From positions 992,001 to 1,056,000 of the forward strand of contig NZ_WEGH01000003.1 in NCBI RefSeq assembly GCF_009604375.1: DNA of 64,000 nt, read 5' to 3'. The position numbers were made by a program, and so were the translations under genes. Under the pieces are notes generated by a model. That model had not been told where the DNA came from. It did no database searches and was given only the letters and a program-made list of their open reading frames with translations. Below, piece after piece: positions 36,349 to 46,480 of the stretch (positions are counted from its first letter, which is position 1; each line of letters begins with the position of its first letter). Origin of the DNA: Actinomadura macrotermitis. GTDB lineage: Bacteria > Actinomycetota > Actinomycetes > Streptosporangiales > Streptosporangiaceae.

Positions 36349-36885
36349 TCAAACCCAGCGCACCTTGAGCCAGGGGCCCACGGCGGAGCTGTAGAAGATG
36401 GACTTCTTCTTGTCCAGGCGGCCGACCGCCGCGCGGACGCGGAACCTGGTGTGGTTCCAGTCGGGCATCGACCCGGCGATCCGCAGCGTCTTGCCGTTGC
36501 CCGACACGTTGACGAAGCAGTGGTCGCGGACCTTGACCTTCGGGGTGGTCAGGTCGTAGCAGAACGCGGCGCTCTTGCCGTCGCCGCGGGTGTCCTTGAC
36601 CTTGGTGACCAGGAAGACGAACGAGGGGCCGTCGCCCTTGCGGGCCCAGTACCAGTGGCCGTAGACCTCGGCGCCGCGGATCGACCGGGCGCGGTACTTG
36701 TGGATCTTGCCGATCCGCTTGAAGGCGCCGCCGGCGGTGGCGGACACGGCCGCGCCCTGGAAGCCCTCGCCCGCGCGGGCGGCCGCGTGGGGGGCGGCGG
36801 TGTCGGCGCCCGCCGGGGCGGCGGTGCCGAGCACGGAGGCGGCCAGGGCCGCGGCACCGATGCCGGCGGTGACGAACTTGCGCAT
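36349..36885 (-). CDS. Secreted hypothetical protein
   Basis: This 178-aa protein has a signal peptide (MRKFVTAGIGAAALAASVLG, cleavage probably after AGA near residue 27) and a mature domain rich in Lys, Tyr, Trp and Arg. Two cysteines (CYDLTTP and HCFVNV) could form a disulfide. The beta-rich core resembles small secreted actinomycete proteins of unknown function. GAGGA lies 8 bases before ATG 36885. A frame extension to 36924 has no signal. Confidence 0.75.
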   Translation of the reverse strand: MRKFVTAGIGAAALAASVLGTAAPAGADTAAPHAAARAGEGFQGAAVSATAGGAFKRIGKIHKYRARSIRGAEVYGHWYWARKGDGPSFVFLVTKVKDTRGDGKSAAFCYDLTTPKVKVRDHCFVNVSGNGKTLRIAGSMPDWNHTRFRVRAAVGRLDKKKSIFYSSAVGPWLKVRWV

Positions 36886-37008
36886 GAAGCAGTCCTCGCT
36901 TGGGGGAATTGGGGGGAAAAGCAAGGAATGTTACCTATGGGGCTGATCACGTCACAAGGCGGGTGCGCAAAAGTGATCGCCCCTGTTGAAGGACCCCTGG
37001 AGGGCCGG

Positions 37009-38265
37009 TCAGGAGCCGAGCCGCCAGGAGCGCAGGTACTCCTCCTGGTCCGGGGTGAGGGCGTCGATCGCGATCGACATGGACGCCAGCTTGAGCCGGG
37101 CCACCTCGGTGTCGATCTCCTTCGGCACCTCGTGCACGGCCGGCTCCAGGGTGGCGTGCGCGGCGGCGAGCCAGGCGCAGGCGAGGGCCTGGTCGGCGAA
37201 CGACATGTCCATCACCGCGGCCGGGTGGCCCTCCGCCGCCGCCAGGTTGACCAGCCGGCCCTCGGCGAGCAGGACCAGGCGCCGGCCGTCGGCCAGGACG
37301 TACTCGTCGGCCTGCGGGCGGACGCCCCGGTGCACCGCCACCGCCAGGTCCTCCAGCGCGCGCACGTCGATCTCGACGTCGAAGTGCCCCGAGTTGGCGA
37401 GGATCGCGCCGTCCTTCATCGCGGCCAGATGCGCGCCGGTGATCACCTCGCGGTTGCCGGTGACGGTGATGAACACGTCCCCGGCCTTCGCCGCCTCGCT
37501 CATCGGCATCACGGCGAAGCCCTGCAGCGCCGCGTCCAGCGCCTTCACCGGGTCGATCTCGGTGACCACGACGCGGGCGCCGAGCCCGCGGGCCCGCTCC
37601 GACAGGCCGCGCCCGCAGTACCCGAACCCGGCGACGACGACCGTCTTGCCCGCCAGCAGCGTGTTCGTCGACCGGATGATGCCGTCCAGCGTCGACTGCC
37701 CGGTGCCGTAGCGGTTGTCGAACATGTGCTTGGTGTCGGTGTCGTTCACCGCGACCATCGGGAACCGCAGCGCCTTCTCGCGCGCCATCTGGTGCAGCCG
37801 GATGACGCCGGTCGTGGTCTCCTCGCAGCCGCCCTTGACGCCCGCCAGCAGGTCGGTGCGCTCCAGGTGCAGGATGTTGACCAGGTCGCAGCCGTCGTCC
37901 AGGACCAGGTCCGGGCCGATCTCCAGCGCCTGGTGGATGTGCCGGTAGTAGCCCTCGCGGTCGATGCCGGCGCGGGCGAACACCTGCGCGCCGTACTCGG
38001 CGGCGAGGGCGGCGGCGGTGTCGTCCTGGGTGGACAGCGGGTTGGACGCGGCGAGCGCGACCTGCGCGCCCCCGGCCTGCAGGGTCCGGATGAGGTTCGC
38101 GGTCTCGGTGGTGACGTGCATGCACGCGGCGACGCGCAGCCCCTCCAGCGGGCGCTCGGCGGCGAACCGGTCGCGGATCTGGCGCAGCACCGGCATGGTC
38201 CGGTCGGCCCACTCGATCCGCTTGACGCCCGCGTAGGCCAGCGAGACGTCGGCGATGTCACTCAT
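37009..38265 (-). CDS. Adenosylhomocysteinase-like enzyme, short (archaeal/Thermotoga-type) form
   Basis: This 418-aa protein is a NAD-dependent S-adenosylhomocysteine hydrolase-family enzyme. It has HVTTETANLIRTLQAGGA, NPLSTQDD, CEETTTG, the archaeal-type FDNRYGTGQST and the Rossmann motif VVVAGFGYCGRG. It lacks the C-terminal Lys-Pro-Asp-His-Tyr-Arg-Tyr tail of the adjacent enzyme and ends YLRSW-RLGS. In methanogens a short-type homologue hydrolyses S-inosylhomocysteine rather than SAH, so the substrate here is open. The gene lies downstream of ahcY, separated by a hairpin. Confidence 0.88.
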   Translation of the reverse strand: MSDIADVSLAYAGVKRIEWADRTMPVLRQIRDRFAAERPLEGLRVAACMHVTTETANLIRTLQAGGAQVALAASNPLSTQDDTAAALAAEYGAQVFARAGIDREGYYRHIHQALEIGPDLVLDDGCDLVNILHLERTDLLAGVKGGCEETTTGVIRLHQMAREKALRFPMVAVNDTDTKHMFDNRYGTGQSTLDGIIRSTNTLLAGKTVVVAGFGYCGRGLSERARGLGARVVVTEIDPVKALDAALQGFAVMPMSEAAKAGDVFITVTGNREVITGAHLAAMKDGAILANSGHFDVEIDVRALEDLAVAVHRGVRPQADEYVLADGRRLVLLAEGRLVNLAAAEGHPAAVMDMSFADQALACAWLAAAHATLEPAVHEVPKEIDTEVARLKLASMSIAIDALTPDQEEYLRSWRLGS

Positions 38266-38285
38266 ACGGCCCCCCACGTGCCGGG

Positions 38286-38314
38286 CGGCCGCCGCACGGA
38301 GGGTGCGGCGGCCG
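38286..38314. terminator. Hairpin between the two SAH hydrolase genes
   Basis: A perfect 12-bp inverted repeat (38286-38297 and 38303-38314) with a 5-base loop lies between the two genes, 24 bases after the ahcY stop in the direction of transcription. It should terminate or attenuate transcription, letting the short-type gene be expressed differently. Confidence 0.7.
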
Positions 38315-38338
38315 TCCGGCCGTTCTACCGGAAGTTGA

Positions 38339-39769
<1,431 letters not shown>

Positions 39770-39914
39770 GCTGTGGTTGCTCCTTGAGTCCGCGTGACGG
39801 CCGCGACACGAAGGGGACGCGCGGGGCCGGATCACCGCCGAGTCTAGGCGGGGCGGCGGCCGCGGGGCACGGCCGAGGGCGACTTCCTGACACGGATTTG
39901 TCAGAATCGGCCCC

Positions 39915-40283
39915 ATGCGTATCACGGAGGCCGCCCGCCGACTCGGTATCTCGCCTCGCATGCTCCGCTACCGCGAGGCCCTCGGCCTGCTGCCGCCGAC
40001 CCGGGAGAAGGCCGGACCCGGCCACCGCCGGTTCGGCGACGCCGAGCTGCGCGCCGTCGCGCTCGCGCTCGCCCTGGAGAAGCGCTACGACATCGGCCCC
40101 GCCGAGCTGGCGTTCGGGCTGCGCGTCCTCGCCGAGCCCGAGGTGCAGGCGCGGGTGCGCGAGCTCGGCGAGCGGATGGGCCGGCTGTCGGCGCCGCCCG
40201 CCCGCTACCTGGACTTCGAGAAGGAGAAGGCGCTGCGGCTGCTGCGCCCGCCCGCCGGACGGCCGCGCCCCGGCGGGCGCTGA
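39915..40283 (+). CDS. MerR-family transcriptional regulator
   Basis: This 122-aa protein has a MerR helix-turn-helix at the extreme N-terminus (MRITEAARRLGISPRMLRYREALGLLPP) followed by a helical region of about 50 residues. No metal-binding cysteines are present. It is short for the family and has no ligand domain beyond the dimer helix. It diverges from ahcY; a regulatory link is inferred only from position. It converges with the response-regulator gene 19 bases later. Confidence 0.85.
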   Translation: MRITEAARRLGISPRMLRYREALGLLPPTREKAGPGHRRFGDAELRAVALALALEKRYDIGPAELAFGLRVLAEPEVQARVRELGERMGRLSAPPARYLDFEKEKALRLLRPPAGRPRPGGR

Positions 40284-40301
40284 GAGATCACTCCCGGCCG
40301 G

Positions 40302-40973
40302 TCACTCCCCGGCGGCGCCCGGGACGACCACGCCCGACTCGTACGCCAGCATCACCGCCTGCGCCCGGTCGCGCAGCCCGAGCTTGGTGAACACCCGCGC
40401 CACGTGCGTCTTCACGGTGTGCTCGCTGACGAACAGCCGCGCGGCGATCTCGCCGTTGGACAGCCCGCCCGCGATCAGCACCAGCACCTCGTTCTCGCGG
40501 GCGGTGAGCGTGGCCAGCTCGGCCGGGGCCTGCGGCCGGTGCCGCCGCTGCCTGGTGAACTCGCGGATGAGCCGCCCGGTGACCTGCGGCGCGAGCAGCG
40601 AGTCGCCGCGCGCGACGACCCGCACCGCCGACACCAGCTCGTCGGCGGTCGCGTCCTTCAGCAGGAAGCCGCTGGCGCCGCAGGCGAGCGCGTCGTAGAC
40701 GTACTCGTCCACGTCGAAGGTGGTGAGCACCAGCACCCGGACGTTCTCGGCCCACGGCTGGGCCAGGATGCGGCGGGTCGCCTCGATGCCGTCCATGCCG
40801 GGCATCCGGATGTCCATCACGACCACGTCGGGCCGCTCGCGTTCGGCGAGGCGGACCGCGTCGTTGCCGTCGCCGCCCTCCCCCACCACGGTGATGTCGG
40901 GCTGGGCGGCCAGCAGCGCGGCGAAGCCGGCGCGCACGATGGTCTGGTCGTCGATCACGAGGACCTTGATCAT
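40302..40973 (-). CDS. LuxR/NarL-family response regulator, partner of the adjacent kinase
   Basis: This 223-aa regulator has a receiver domain (VLVIDDQTIVRAG; Asp in DVVVMDIRMPGMDGIEA; Lys in GFLLKD) and a LuxR helix-turn-helix (LTARENEVLVLIAGGLSNGEIAARLFVSEHTVKTHVARVF). It lies 18 bases downstream of the sensor kinase gene, so the two form a two-component system. The signal is unknown. Confidence 0.93.
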   Translation of the reverse strand: MIKVLVIDDQTIVRAGFAALLAAQPDITVVGEGGDGNDAVRLAERERPDVVVMDIRMPGMDGIEATRRILAQPWAENVRVLVLTTFDVDEYVYDALACGASGFLLKDATADELVSAVRVVARGDSLLAPQVTGRLIREFTRQRRHRPQAPAELATLTARENEVLVLIAGGLSNGEIAARLFVSEHTVKTHVARVFTKLGLRDRAQAVMLAYESGVVVPGAAGE

Positions 40974-40991
40974 TGCGGCCCTCCGGGGCGG

Positions 40992-42458
40992 TCAGCGCGG
41001 CGCCTCACGAGCGGGATTCCCCTCCCTGTCCAGCGGAAGCTCGGCCTCCACCACGAACCCGCCCTCGGTGGCGGGGCCGGCGGAGAACCGTCCGCCCAGC
41101 ATGGTCGCACGTTCGCGCATCCCGACGAGGCCGTGGCCCGATCCCGCCGGGTCGTCCAGCACGGCGGTACGGGCGGCGGGCCGCTCCCGGTTCAGCACCA
41201 TCGTGGGCGCGGCCGCGCCGTCGTCGCGGACCCGCACCTCCAGCCGGTCCGGCAGGTACATCAGATCGACCTTGACCTCCGCGCCCGGCGCGTGCCGGCG
41301 GGCGTTGGTGAGGGCCTCCTGGACGATCCGGTACGCCGACAGCTCCACGGTCGTCGACAGCGCGCGCGGGTCGCCGTGCACCGCCAGGTCGACCTGGCCG
41401 CCCGCGCCGCGGTGCTGGTCGATCAGCTCCGAGAGCCGGTCCAGCCGCGGCTGCGGCGCCGACTCGGGCTCGGGCTGGGCGTCGGCGCGCAGCACGCTGA
41501 GCAGCCGGCGCATCTCCACCAGCGCCTCCCGGGCGGTCCGGGCGATCTCGGTGTAGCCGGCGCGGGCCTGCGGGGACAGCTCGTCCATGGTGTAGGGCGC
41601 GGTCTCCGCCTGCACCGCGATCATGGAGACCGAGTGCGCGACGACGTCGTGCAGCTCGCGGGCGATGCGGGCGCGCTCGCGCATCACCGCCTGCTCGCGC
41701 TGCACCGCCATCAGCTGCGTCAGCGTCTCGCTGGTGCGCTCCTGCGCGGCGGCCTCGGTGCGGCCCGCCGACTCCACCACCCGGCGCGCGTCGCCGAGGC
41801 CGATCGCGGCCAGCACCGCGACGACGGCGGCGGGCCAGGGCACGTCGTCCAGCGTGCCGGTGGACAGGTAGACGACCGCGACGGTGGCGGCCGACCCGGC
41901 GGCGAGCACGCCGGTGGACTGGCGCGGCAGCCGCCGGCCGAGCGCGTACAGGGTGTACAGCGCCGCGACCGTGGTGGTGATCAGCAGCACCTGGCCGGTG
42001 AGCAGGCTGGCCGCGAACGCGGCGAGCGCGACGGCCGCGACCGGCCGCAGGTACTCGCGGCGCCACACCAGCGGCAGCGTCGCGGCGACCGCGAACGCGC
42101 CCGGCACGCTGAGCGGGGACGCCACCCGCGGCGCCAGCTCGGCGAGCGCGGCGACGGTGAGGGCGAGCCCGGTCAGCGGGGCGAAGTACCAGGAGTCGGC
42201 CACCTCCACCCAGATGTGGATCCACCGCGGCAGCGGGGCCGTCGCGGTCACCCCCGGAGCCGGGGGCGGGCCGCCGTTCAGTTTCGCGCCGATGCGGGCG
42301 CCGAGCGGCCGCAGCACGCGGCCGATGCCGGTCAGCACCCACAGCAGCAGCTGCCCGACCCCCGCGACGATGCGCCCCGACAGCCGCCACGCGTGATGCG
42401 CGATGGCGGGGCCGAAGGCGGTCGGGGCGGGGCTGTCGGGCCGGTCGTCACTGCTCAC
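40992..42458 (-). CDS. Sensor histidine kinase of the HisKA_3 type
   Basis: This 488-aa membrane kinase has about six membrane segments in its first 250 residues, then a HisKA_3 dimerisation domain with the phosphoacceptor His in RIARELHDVVAHSVSMIAVQAE (near residue 295) and a HATPase domain with VQEALTNARRHAPGA and GSGHGLVGMRERA. The start at GTG 42458 gives a hydrophilic N-terminus before the membrane part. It precedes its response regulator by 18 bases. Confidence 0.92.
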   Translation of the reverse strand: MSSDDRPDSPAPTAFGPAIAHHAWRLSGRIVAGVGQLLLWVLTGIGRVLRPLGARIGAKLNGGPPPAPGVTATAPLPRWIHIWVEVADSWYFAPLTGLALTVAALAELAPRVASPLSVPGAFAVAATLPLVWRREYLRPVAAVALAAFAASLLTGQVLLITTTVAALYTLYALGRRLPRQSTGVLAAGSAATVAVVYLSTGTLDDVPWPAAVVAVLAAIGLGDARRVVESAGRTEAAAQERTSETLTQLMAVQREQAVMRERARIARELHDVVAHSVSMIAVQAETAPYTMDELSPQARAGYTEIARTAREALVEMRRLLSVLRADAQPEPESAPQPRLDRLSELIDQHRGAGGQVDLAVHGDPRALSTTVELSAYRIVQEALTNARRHAPGAEVKVDLMYLPDRLEVRVRDDGAAAPTMVLNRERPAARTAVLDDPAGSGHGLVGMRERATMLGGRFSAGPATEGGFVVEAELPLDREGNPAREAPR

Positions 42459-42965
42459 GAGTCCATAGTGGCCCCTGCGCCCGCGCGACCACGTCACCTC
42501 GGGGTGCCACAGGCCGCCTCACCTCCCGGTGCCAGGGACCGGGCCCTCATCCCCCTGGAGGACGACACAGGGTCCCTCCTTTCGGGGGACGTGCGGGCCA
42601 CCTGCGCGAACGTAGTGTTCTTCCTGTGGCCGCGACGGCGGCGCGACCGGCCAGGGGGTCCGGATGCGCCGCCGCGGTCACACCAGAACCGTCCGGTGTT
42701 CAGGGGTCCGGACGGGACGCATGGGAAGGCGCCCTTGCCGGCCGGCCGCGCGTGCCCCTCATGGGACACGACCGGTCATGCCTGGGCTGGGGACGATCGG
42801 CGCACTGGCCGGTCGGCGAGGGAACGGCCTTCCCGCCGCCTTGGGCGAACGATGCCCTTCGCCCGATGCCCTTTCTGAACGGTGACGGGTCCTTTGCCAC
42901 CGGTGCCCCACCTCTCGCCCATCGCGTTGATCAAGCTCCCCGAGAATCGATCTCCGGGGGCTGTC
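42459..42965. other. Intergenic region between the kinase and the propeller gene
   Basis: No supported gene is visible in these 507 bases. The two divergent genes should have their promoters here. A short direct repeat, CGATGCCCTT, occurs twice around 42849-42874. The overlapping frames are Arg/Gly/Pro-rich shadows. Confidence 0.5.
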
Positions 42966-44027
42966 ATGACCTTTTTCCGCACCACCGTCGTGCTCGGCGC
43001 GGCCACCGCGCTGACCGGCGGCACGCTCACCGCGGCGGCGGCCGAGTGCCGCTGCTGGCGCTACGTACGGCCGCAGGGCCGGCCGTCCGACACCGTCCTC
43101 ACCGATGTCACCCAGCCCGCGCCGGGCGCCGGCTGGGCGGTCGGGCGGCGCGGCAACGCCCCGTTCGCGGTGGTCTGGGACGGGACCCAGTGGCGCGAGA
43201 CCCTCGTCCCGGCCGCACCGGAGACGATCATGGAGGGTGTCTCGGCGGCCTCGCGCCGGGACGCGTGGGCCGTCGCGGCCCACAAGGGCGACATCGGCAG
43301 CGTCTTCCGCTGGGACAGACGGCAGTGGCGCCAGAGCCCCTTCCCGGGCACGCCACGCGATGTGAGCGCGCGCGCGAACGACGACGTCTGGATCGCCGGA
43401 TCGGCCAAGGGCAAGGCCGCCGCGTGGCACTGGAACGGCAAGGCGTGGCGGCGGGCGCCGATCGCGCCCGTCACCGGCGAGCTGACCGCCGTCTCGGCCC
43501 GCGGCCGGGCCGACGCCTGGGCGGTGGGCAGCCGCGACGACCGCCCGCTGATCATGCACTGGAACGGCCGGTCCTGGACGTCCCCGCCCGGCGCGGCGCG
43601 GGGCGGCCGCGCCTGGCTGACGGACGTGGTGGCGCTGTCCCCGGCCGAGGCCTGGGCCGTGGGCGCGACGGCGACGGCGCCGCTGGCCGAGCGCTGGGAC
43701 GGCCGCTCCTGGGCGCCCGTCCCCGTCCCGGGCCTGAAGGGCCGCTTCGACACCGTCGCCGGCGACGGCCGCGGCGGCGTCTGGGCCGGCGGCGAGGACG
43801 ACGGCGGCCGTCCGATCGCCGCGCACTGGGCGGACGGCCGCTGGGACGTCTCCCGGCCGCCGGTGCCCGACCCGAGCGGCGACGACGCCGACTCCGGACC
43901 GGCCGCCGTGCTCGGCCTCGCGCGCGTCCCGGGCACCACGCGGATGACGGCTGCCGGCTCCTACGGCCGCCACGCCGACCCGCTGCGGCACGCCATCACC
44001 TGGACGACCGCGCCCCGCCCGCGCTGA
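42966..44027 (+). CDS. Secreted beta-propeller-like protein
   Basis: This 353-aa protein has a signal peptide (about 1-26, TLTAAAA) and then repeated blades with the pattern W-x-V-G ... W-D/N-G-x-W, seen at least six times (for example GAGWAVGRRGNAPFAVVWDG, AWAVGSRDDRPLIMHWNGRSW). The repeats resemble Kelch/Asp-box-like propellers and suggest ligand or glycan binding rather than catalysis. CGGGGG lies before ATG 42966. A bidirectional terminator follows. Confidence 0.8.
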   Translation: MTFFRTTVVLGAATALTGGTLTAAAAECRCWRYVRPQGRPSDTVLTDVTQPAPGAGWAVGRRGNAPFAVVWDGTQWRETLVPAAPETIMEGVSAASRRDAWAVAAHKGDIGSVFRWDRRQWRQSPFPGTPRDVSARANDDVWIAGSAKGKAAAWHWNGKAWRRAPIAPVTGELTAVSARGRADAWAVGSRDDRPLIMHWNGRSWTSPPGAARGGRAWLTDVVALSPAEAWAVGATATAPLAERWDGRSWAPVPVPGLKGRFDTVAGDGRGGVWAGGEDDGGRPIAAHWADGRWDVSRPPVPDPSGDDADSGPAAVLGLARVPGTTRMTAAGSYGRHADPLRHAITWTTAPRPR

Positions 44028-44034
44028 AATACGC

Positions 44035-44067
44035 GGGCGCCCGCCGTCCGGAGAACGGCGGGCGCCC
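44035..44067. terminator. Bidirectional terminator between the propeller and CDF genes
   Basis: A perfect 13-bp inverted repeat (44035-44047 and 44055-44067) with a 7-base loop lies between two convergent genes. Confidence 0.8.
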
Positions 44068-44081
44068 GGCGGGACACGGCG

Positions 44082-45032
44082 TCAGGAGGTGGCGGTGCTC
44101 CCCGGCCTGGCCTGGCGGCAGTCCGCCGGGTCCAGCGCGGGCTCCAGGTAGATCAGCTTGGCCTCGGGGAACTCGCCGCGGATCTTGGCCTCGGCGGCGT
44201 CGATGCCGCGCGCGACCTCGGCCGCGGTGTCGTTGTGGTAGACCGCGATCTTGGCGGCGATCAGCAGCTCCTCCGGCCCGACGTACTCGGTCAGGATGTG
44301 CATCACGTGGTCGACCTCGGGCACCGACTCCAGCGCCGCGATGATGCGCCCCTCCTGCTCGGGGTCGGCGCCCTCGCCGATCAGCAGGCTCTTGGTCTCG
44401 ATCGCCAGGATGGTGGCGACCGCGCCGAGCAGCACGCCGATCGCGACGGTGCCGACGCCGTCCCAGACGCCGTCGCCGGTGACCACCGCGAGCGTGACGC
44501 CGATCAGCGCCAGGATCAGGCCGATCAGCGCGGCGAAGTCCTCCAGCAGCACCACCGGCAGCTCGGGGGCCTTGGCGCGGCGGATGAACTGCACCCACGA
44601 CTTGTCGCCGCGCAGCGTGTTCGACTCCTTGATCGCGGTGCGGAAGGAGTAGCCCTCCAGCAGGATCGCGAAGATCAGCACACCGAACGCCCAGGCCGGC
44701 GACTCGACCTTGTGCGGGTCGGCGATCTTGTGGAAGCCCTCGTACAGCGAGAACGCGGAACCGACCGTGAACAGCACGACCGCGACCACGAAGGCGTAGA
44801 AGAACCGCTCACGGCCGTAGCCGAACGGGTGCTTGGGCGACCGGTCGCGCTCGGAGCGCTTGCGCCCCAGCAGCAGCAGGCCCTGGTTGCCCGAGTCGGC
44901 CACCGAGTGGATCGACTCGGCCAGCATCGAGGACGAGCCCGTGAACACGAAAGCCACGAACTTCGCCACCGCGATACCCAGGTTGGCGCCCAGCGCGGCG
45001 ACGATCGCCTTCGTTCCGCCCTCTGCACTCAT
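44082..45032 (-). CDS. Cation diffusion facilitator-family transporter
   Basis: This 316-aa protein is a proton/metal antiporter of the CDF family, exporting Zn2+, Fe2+ or Mn2+. It has six membrane segments, the metal-binding HSVADSGNQ in TM2 and DFAALIG in TM5, and a C-terminal cytosolic domain (ALESVPEVDHVMHILTEYVGPEELLI). The TM2 motif is H-x-x-x-D; the TM5 motif is D-x-x-x-x rather than H-x-x-x-D, so metal specificity is uncertain. Its ATG directly abuts the TAG of the preceding SIS gene, so they are co-transcribed. Confidence 0.92.
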   Translation of the reverse strand: MSAEGGTKAIVAALGANLGIAVAKFVAFVFTGSSSMLAESIHSVADSGNQGLLLLGRKRSERDRSPKHPFGYGRERFFYAFVVAVVLFTVGSAFSLYEGFHKIADPHKVESPAWAFGVLIFAILLEGYSFRTAIKESNTLRGDKSWVQFIRRAKAPELPVVLLEDFAALIGLILALIGVTLAVVTGDGVWDGVGTVAIGVLLGAVATILAIETKSLLIGEGADPEQEGRIIAALESVPEVDHVMHILTEYVGPEELLIAAKIAVYHNDTAAEVARGIDAAEAKIRGEFPEAKLIYLEPALDPADCRQARPGSTATS

Positions 45033-46169
45033 CTACACAATCCTCGCTTTGAGCTCTTGGATGGCCGACACGGGCGTCGGGTCGACCCCCAACGCGATAG
45101 CCAAGTAAACCGTGACGTAGTCCGCCAAGGCGATCAAGGACGCGATCCGCTCCAGGGGGTGCTCCCCCTCGGCGACGATCTCGGTGACGGCCACCCCGCG
45201 CGCCCGCGCCAGCTCCACCGACACCGCGCGCCGCTTGGCGACCTGCGGATGCTCCTCGGTGTCGCGCAGGACGACCAGGTGCAGGCCGTGCTCGGCGTCC
45301 TCGGACCGGTCCCGGAAGAAGTCGTCGACGTCCGCGCCGCGGGCCGCGCCCGCGAAGAAACCGTCGAACGCCACCACCTGGTTGTGGTTCGCCTCGGGCA
45401 GGTCGCCGAAGACGCCCGGGTACTTGGCGTTCTCGTTGAGCTGGCAGCAGAACCGGTACGCGGCCGTGCCCGCCAGCGCCGACGACCCCCACACCATCGG
45501 GATGTCGCCGACCAGCTCCGCGGCGATCCGCTTGGCCGGGTTCACGAACGTCTCGCTGGCCGGACGGCAGCGGTGCGCCACGTCCTCCAACCGCGCCGCG
45601 ACCGACTCCAGCAGCTCGTCGGAGGCGTCCACCAGGCCGAGCTCGCGCGCCGCCAGGACCAGCGGCACCGTGAGGCCCCACAGCGTGGAGCGCGGCTGCC
45701 CGACCGAGCGCACCGGCACGAACAGGCCGCGGTTCTGCGCCGACAGATCGGCCAGCGGCGAACCCTCGCCGCCGACCGACAGCAGCCGGCAGCCGCGCCG
45801 GGCCGCCTCGGCGGCCACCGCGAGGGTCTCCTCGGTGGAACCCGAGCACGACACCGCGATCACCAGGTCGGCCGCGCCGACCCAGCCGGGCAGCCGGTAG
45901 CCGCGCACGGTCACGATCGGCACCGGGCAGCCCGTCCCGCACACCGCGGCGAGCACGTCACCCGAGATCCCCGAACCGCCCATGCCGGTGATCACGATCG
46001 CGCGCGGCCGGCCGTCGGCGGCCAGCCCCGCGAGGCCCGCCTCGGCCGTCAGCCGCCGCGCCTCCCGGATCTGCGCCGCCGACGAGGCGACCTGGCGCAG
46101 CATCCCGCCCGGGTCGGCGGCCTCGATCGCCGCGGCGTCGCTCAGCCGCCCGACATCGACACCGTTCAC
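45033..46169 (-). CDS. SIS-domain phosphoglucose/phosphomannose isomerase-like protein
   Basis: This 378-aa protein resembles the bifunctional phosphoglucose/phosphomannose isomerase family. It has ITGMGGSGISGDV and VSCSGSTEET in the first SIS domain, and FCCQLNENAKYP and EANHNQ in the second. It would interconvert fructose-6-, glucose-6- and mannose-6-phosphate, feeding the phosphomannomutase two genes upstream. The GTG at 46169 lies inside a 21-bp duplication that also occurs at 46264-46284. Confidence 0.87.
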   Translation of the reverse strand: MNGVDVGRLSDAAAIEAADPGGMLRQVASSAAQIREARRLTAEAGLAGLAADGRPRAIVITGMGGSGISGDVLAAVCGTGCPVPIVTVRGYRLPGWVGAADLVIAVSCSGSTEETLAVAAEAARRGCRLLSVGGEGSPLADLSAQNRGLFVPVRSVGQPRSTLWGLTVPLVLAARELGLVDASDELLESVAARLEDVAHRCRPASETFVNPAKRIAAELVGDIPMVWGSSALAGTAAYRFCCQLNENAKYPGVFGDLPEANHNQVVAFDGFFAGAARGADVDDFFRDRSEDAEHGLHLVVLRDTEEHPQVAKRRAVSVELARARGVAVTEIVAEGEHPLERIASLIALADYVTVYLAIALGVDPTPVSAIQELKARIV

Positions 46170-46267
46170 CGTGCTTCCCGATCGGCTGCGGGGCGCCTTA
46201 CGGCGCCGTCTTCCCTCGTCGCGGGCTCCTCGGTCCGGACGGCGCCGCGCCCCTTCGCCTCACTCAC
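46166..46267 (-). CDS. Candidate 33-aa small ORF between the Trm112-like and isomerase genes
   Basis: A GTG at 46267 opens 33 charged residues (starting VSEAKGRGAVRTEE) and stops with TGA that overlaps the isomerase GTG (GTGA). The 21-bp segment containing the SD-like GGGAAG and this start codon is duplicated around the isomerase start. The arrangement fits a duplicated translation-initiation site that made or keeps a tiny coupled ORF. It may have no product of importance. Confidence 0.3.
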   Translation of the reverse strand: MSEAKGRGAVRTEEPATREDGAVRRPAADREAR

Positions 46268-46284
46268 CGTGCTTCCCGATCGGC
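46166..46284. repeat. 21-bp direct repeat spanning two translation starts
   Basis: TCACCGTGCTTCCCGATCGGC occurs at 46166-46186 and exactly again at 46264-46284, 98 bases apart. On the minus strand each copy reads ...GGGAAGCACGGTGA, that is, a ribosome-binding-like stretch followed by GTG. The second copy lies in the gap between the Trm112-like gene and the isomerase. Confidence 0.85.
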
Positions 46285-46301
46285 CGCTGCCTCCCGCGCG
46301 C

Positions 46302-46478
46302 TCACGAAGCCGGCGTCCGGGCCTCGTCCACCAGCAGCACCGGGATGCCGTCGCGCACCGGGTACACGTAGCCGCACTCGCCCGTGCAGACCAGCTCGTC
46401 GGCGGCCTCGTCGGCCCGCAGCGCCCCCTTGCAGTTCGGGCAGGCCAGGATCTCCAGCAGCCAGGAGTCGAGCTTCAC
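46302..46478 (-). CDS. Trm112-family small zinc-ribbon protein
   Basis: This 58-aa protein matches the bacterial Trm112/YcaR-like family: LLEILACPNCKGAL at the N-terminus supplies a CxxC pair and a later CTGECGYVYPVRDGIPVLL supplies the second pair. Trm112 proteins activate methyltransferases in eukaryotes; bacterial versions have unknown partners. The GTG at 46478 sits 2 bases after the phosphomannomutase stop, so the genes form one operon. Confidence 0.9.
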   Translation of the reverse strand: MKLDSWLLEILACPNCKGALRADEAADELVCTGECGYVYPVRDGIPVLLVDEARTPAS

Positions 46479-46480
46479 CG

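Noticed and set aside
39770..39914. SAH riboswitch upstream of ahcY
   Set aside because: I could not find the conserved core or pairing of known SAH-type riboswitches in the short divergent region; a covariance-model search would be needed.
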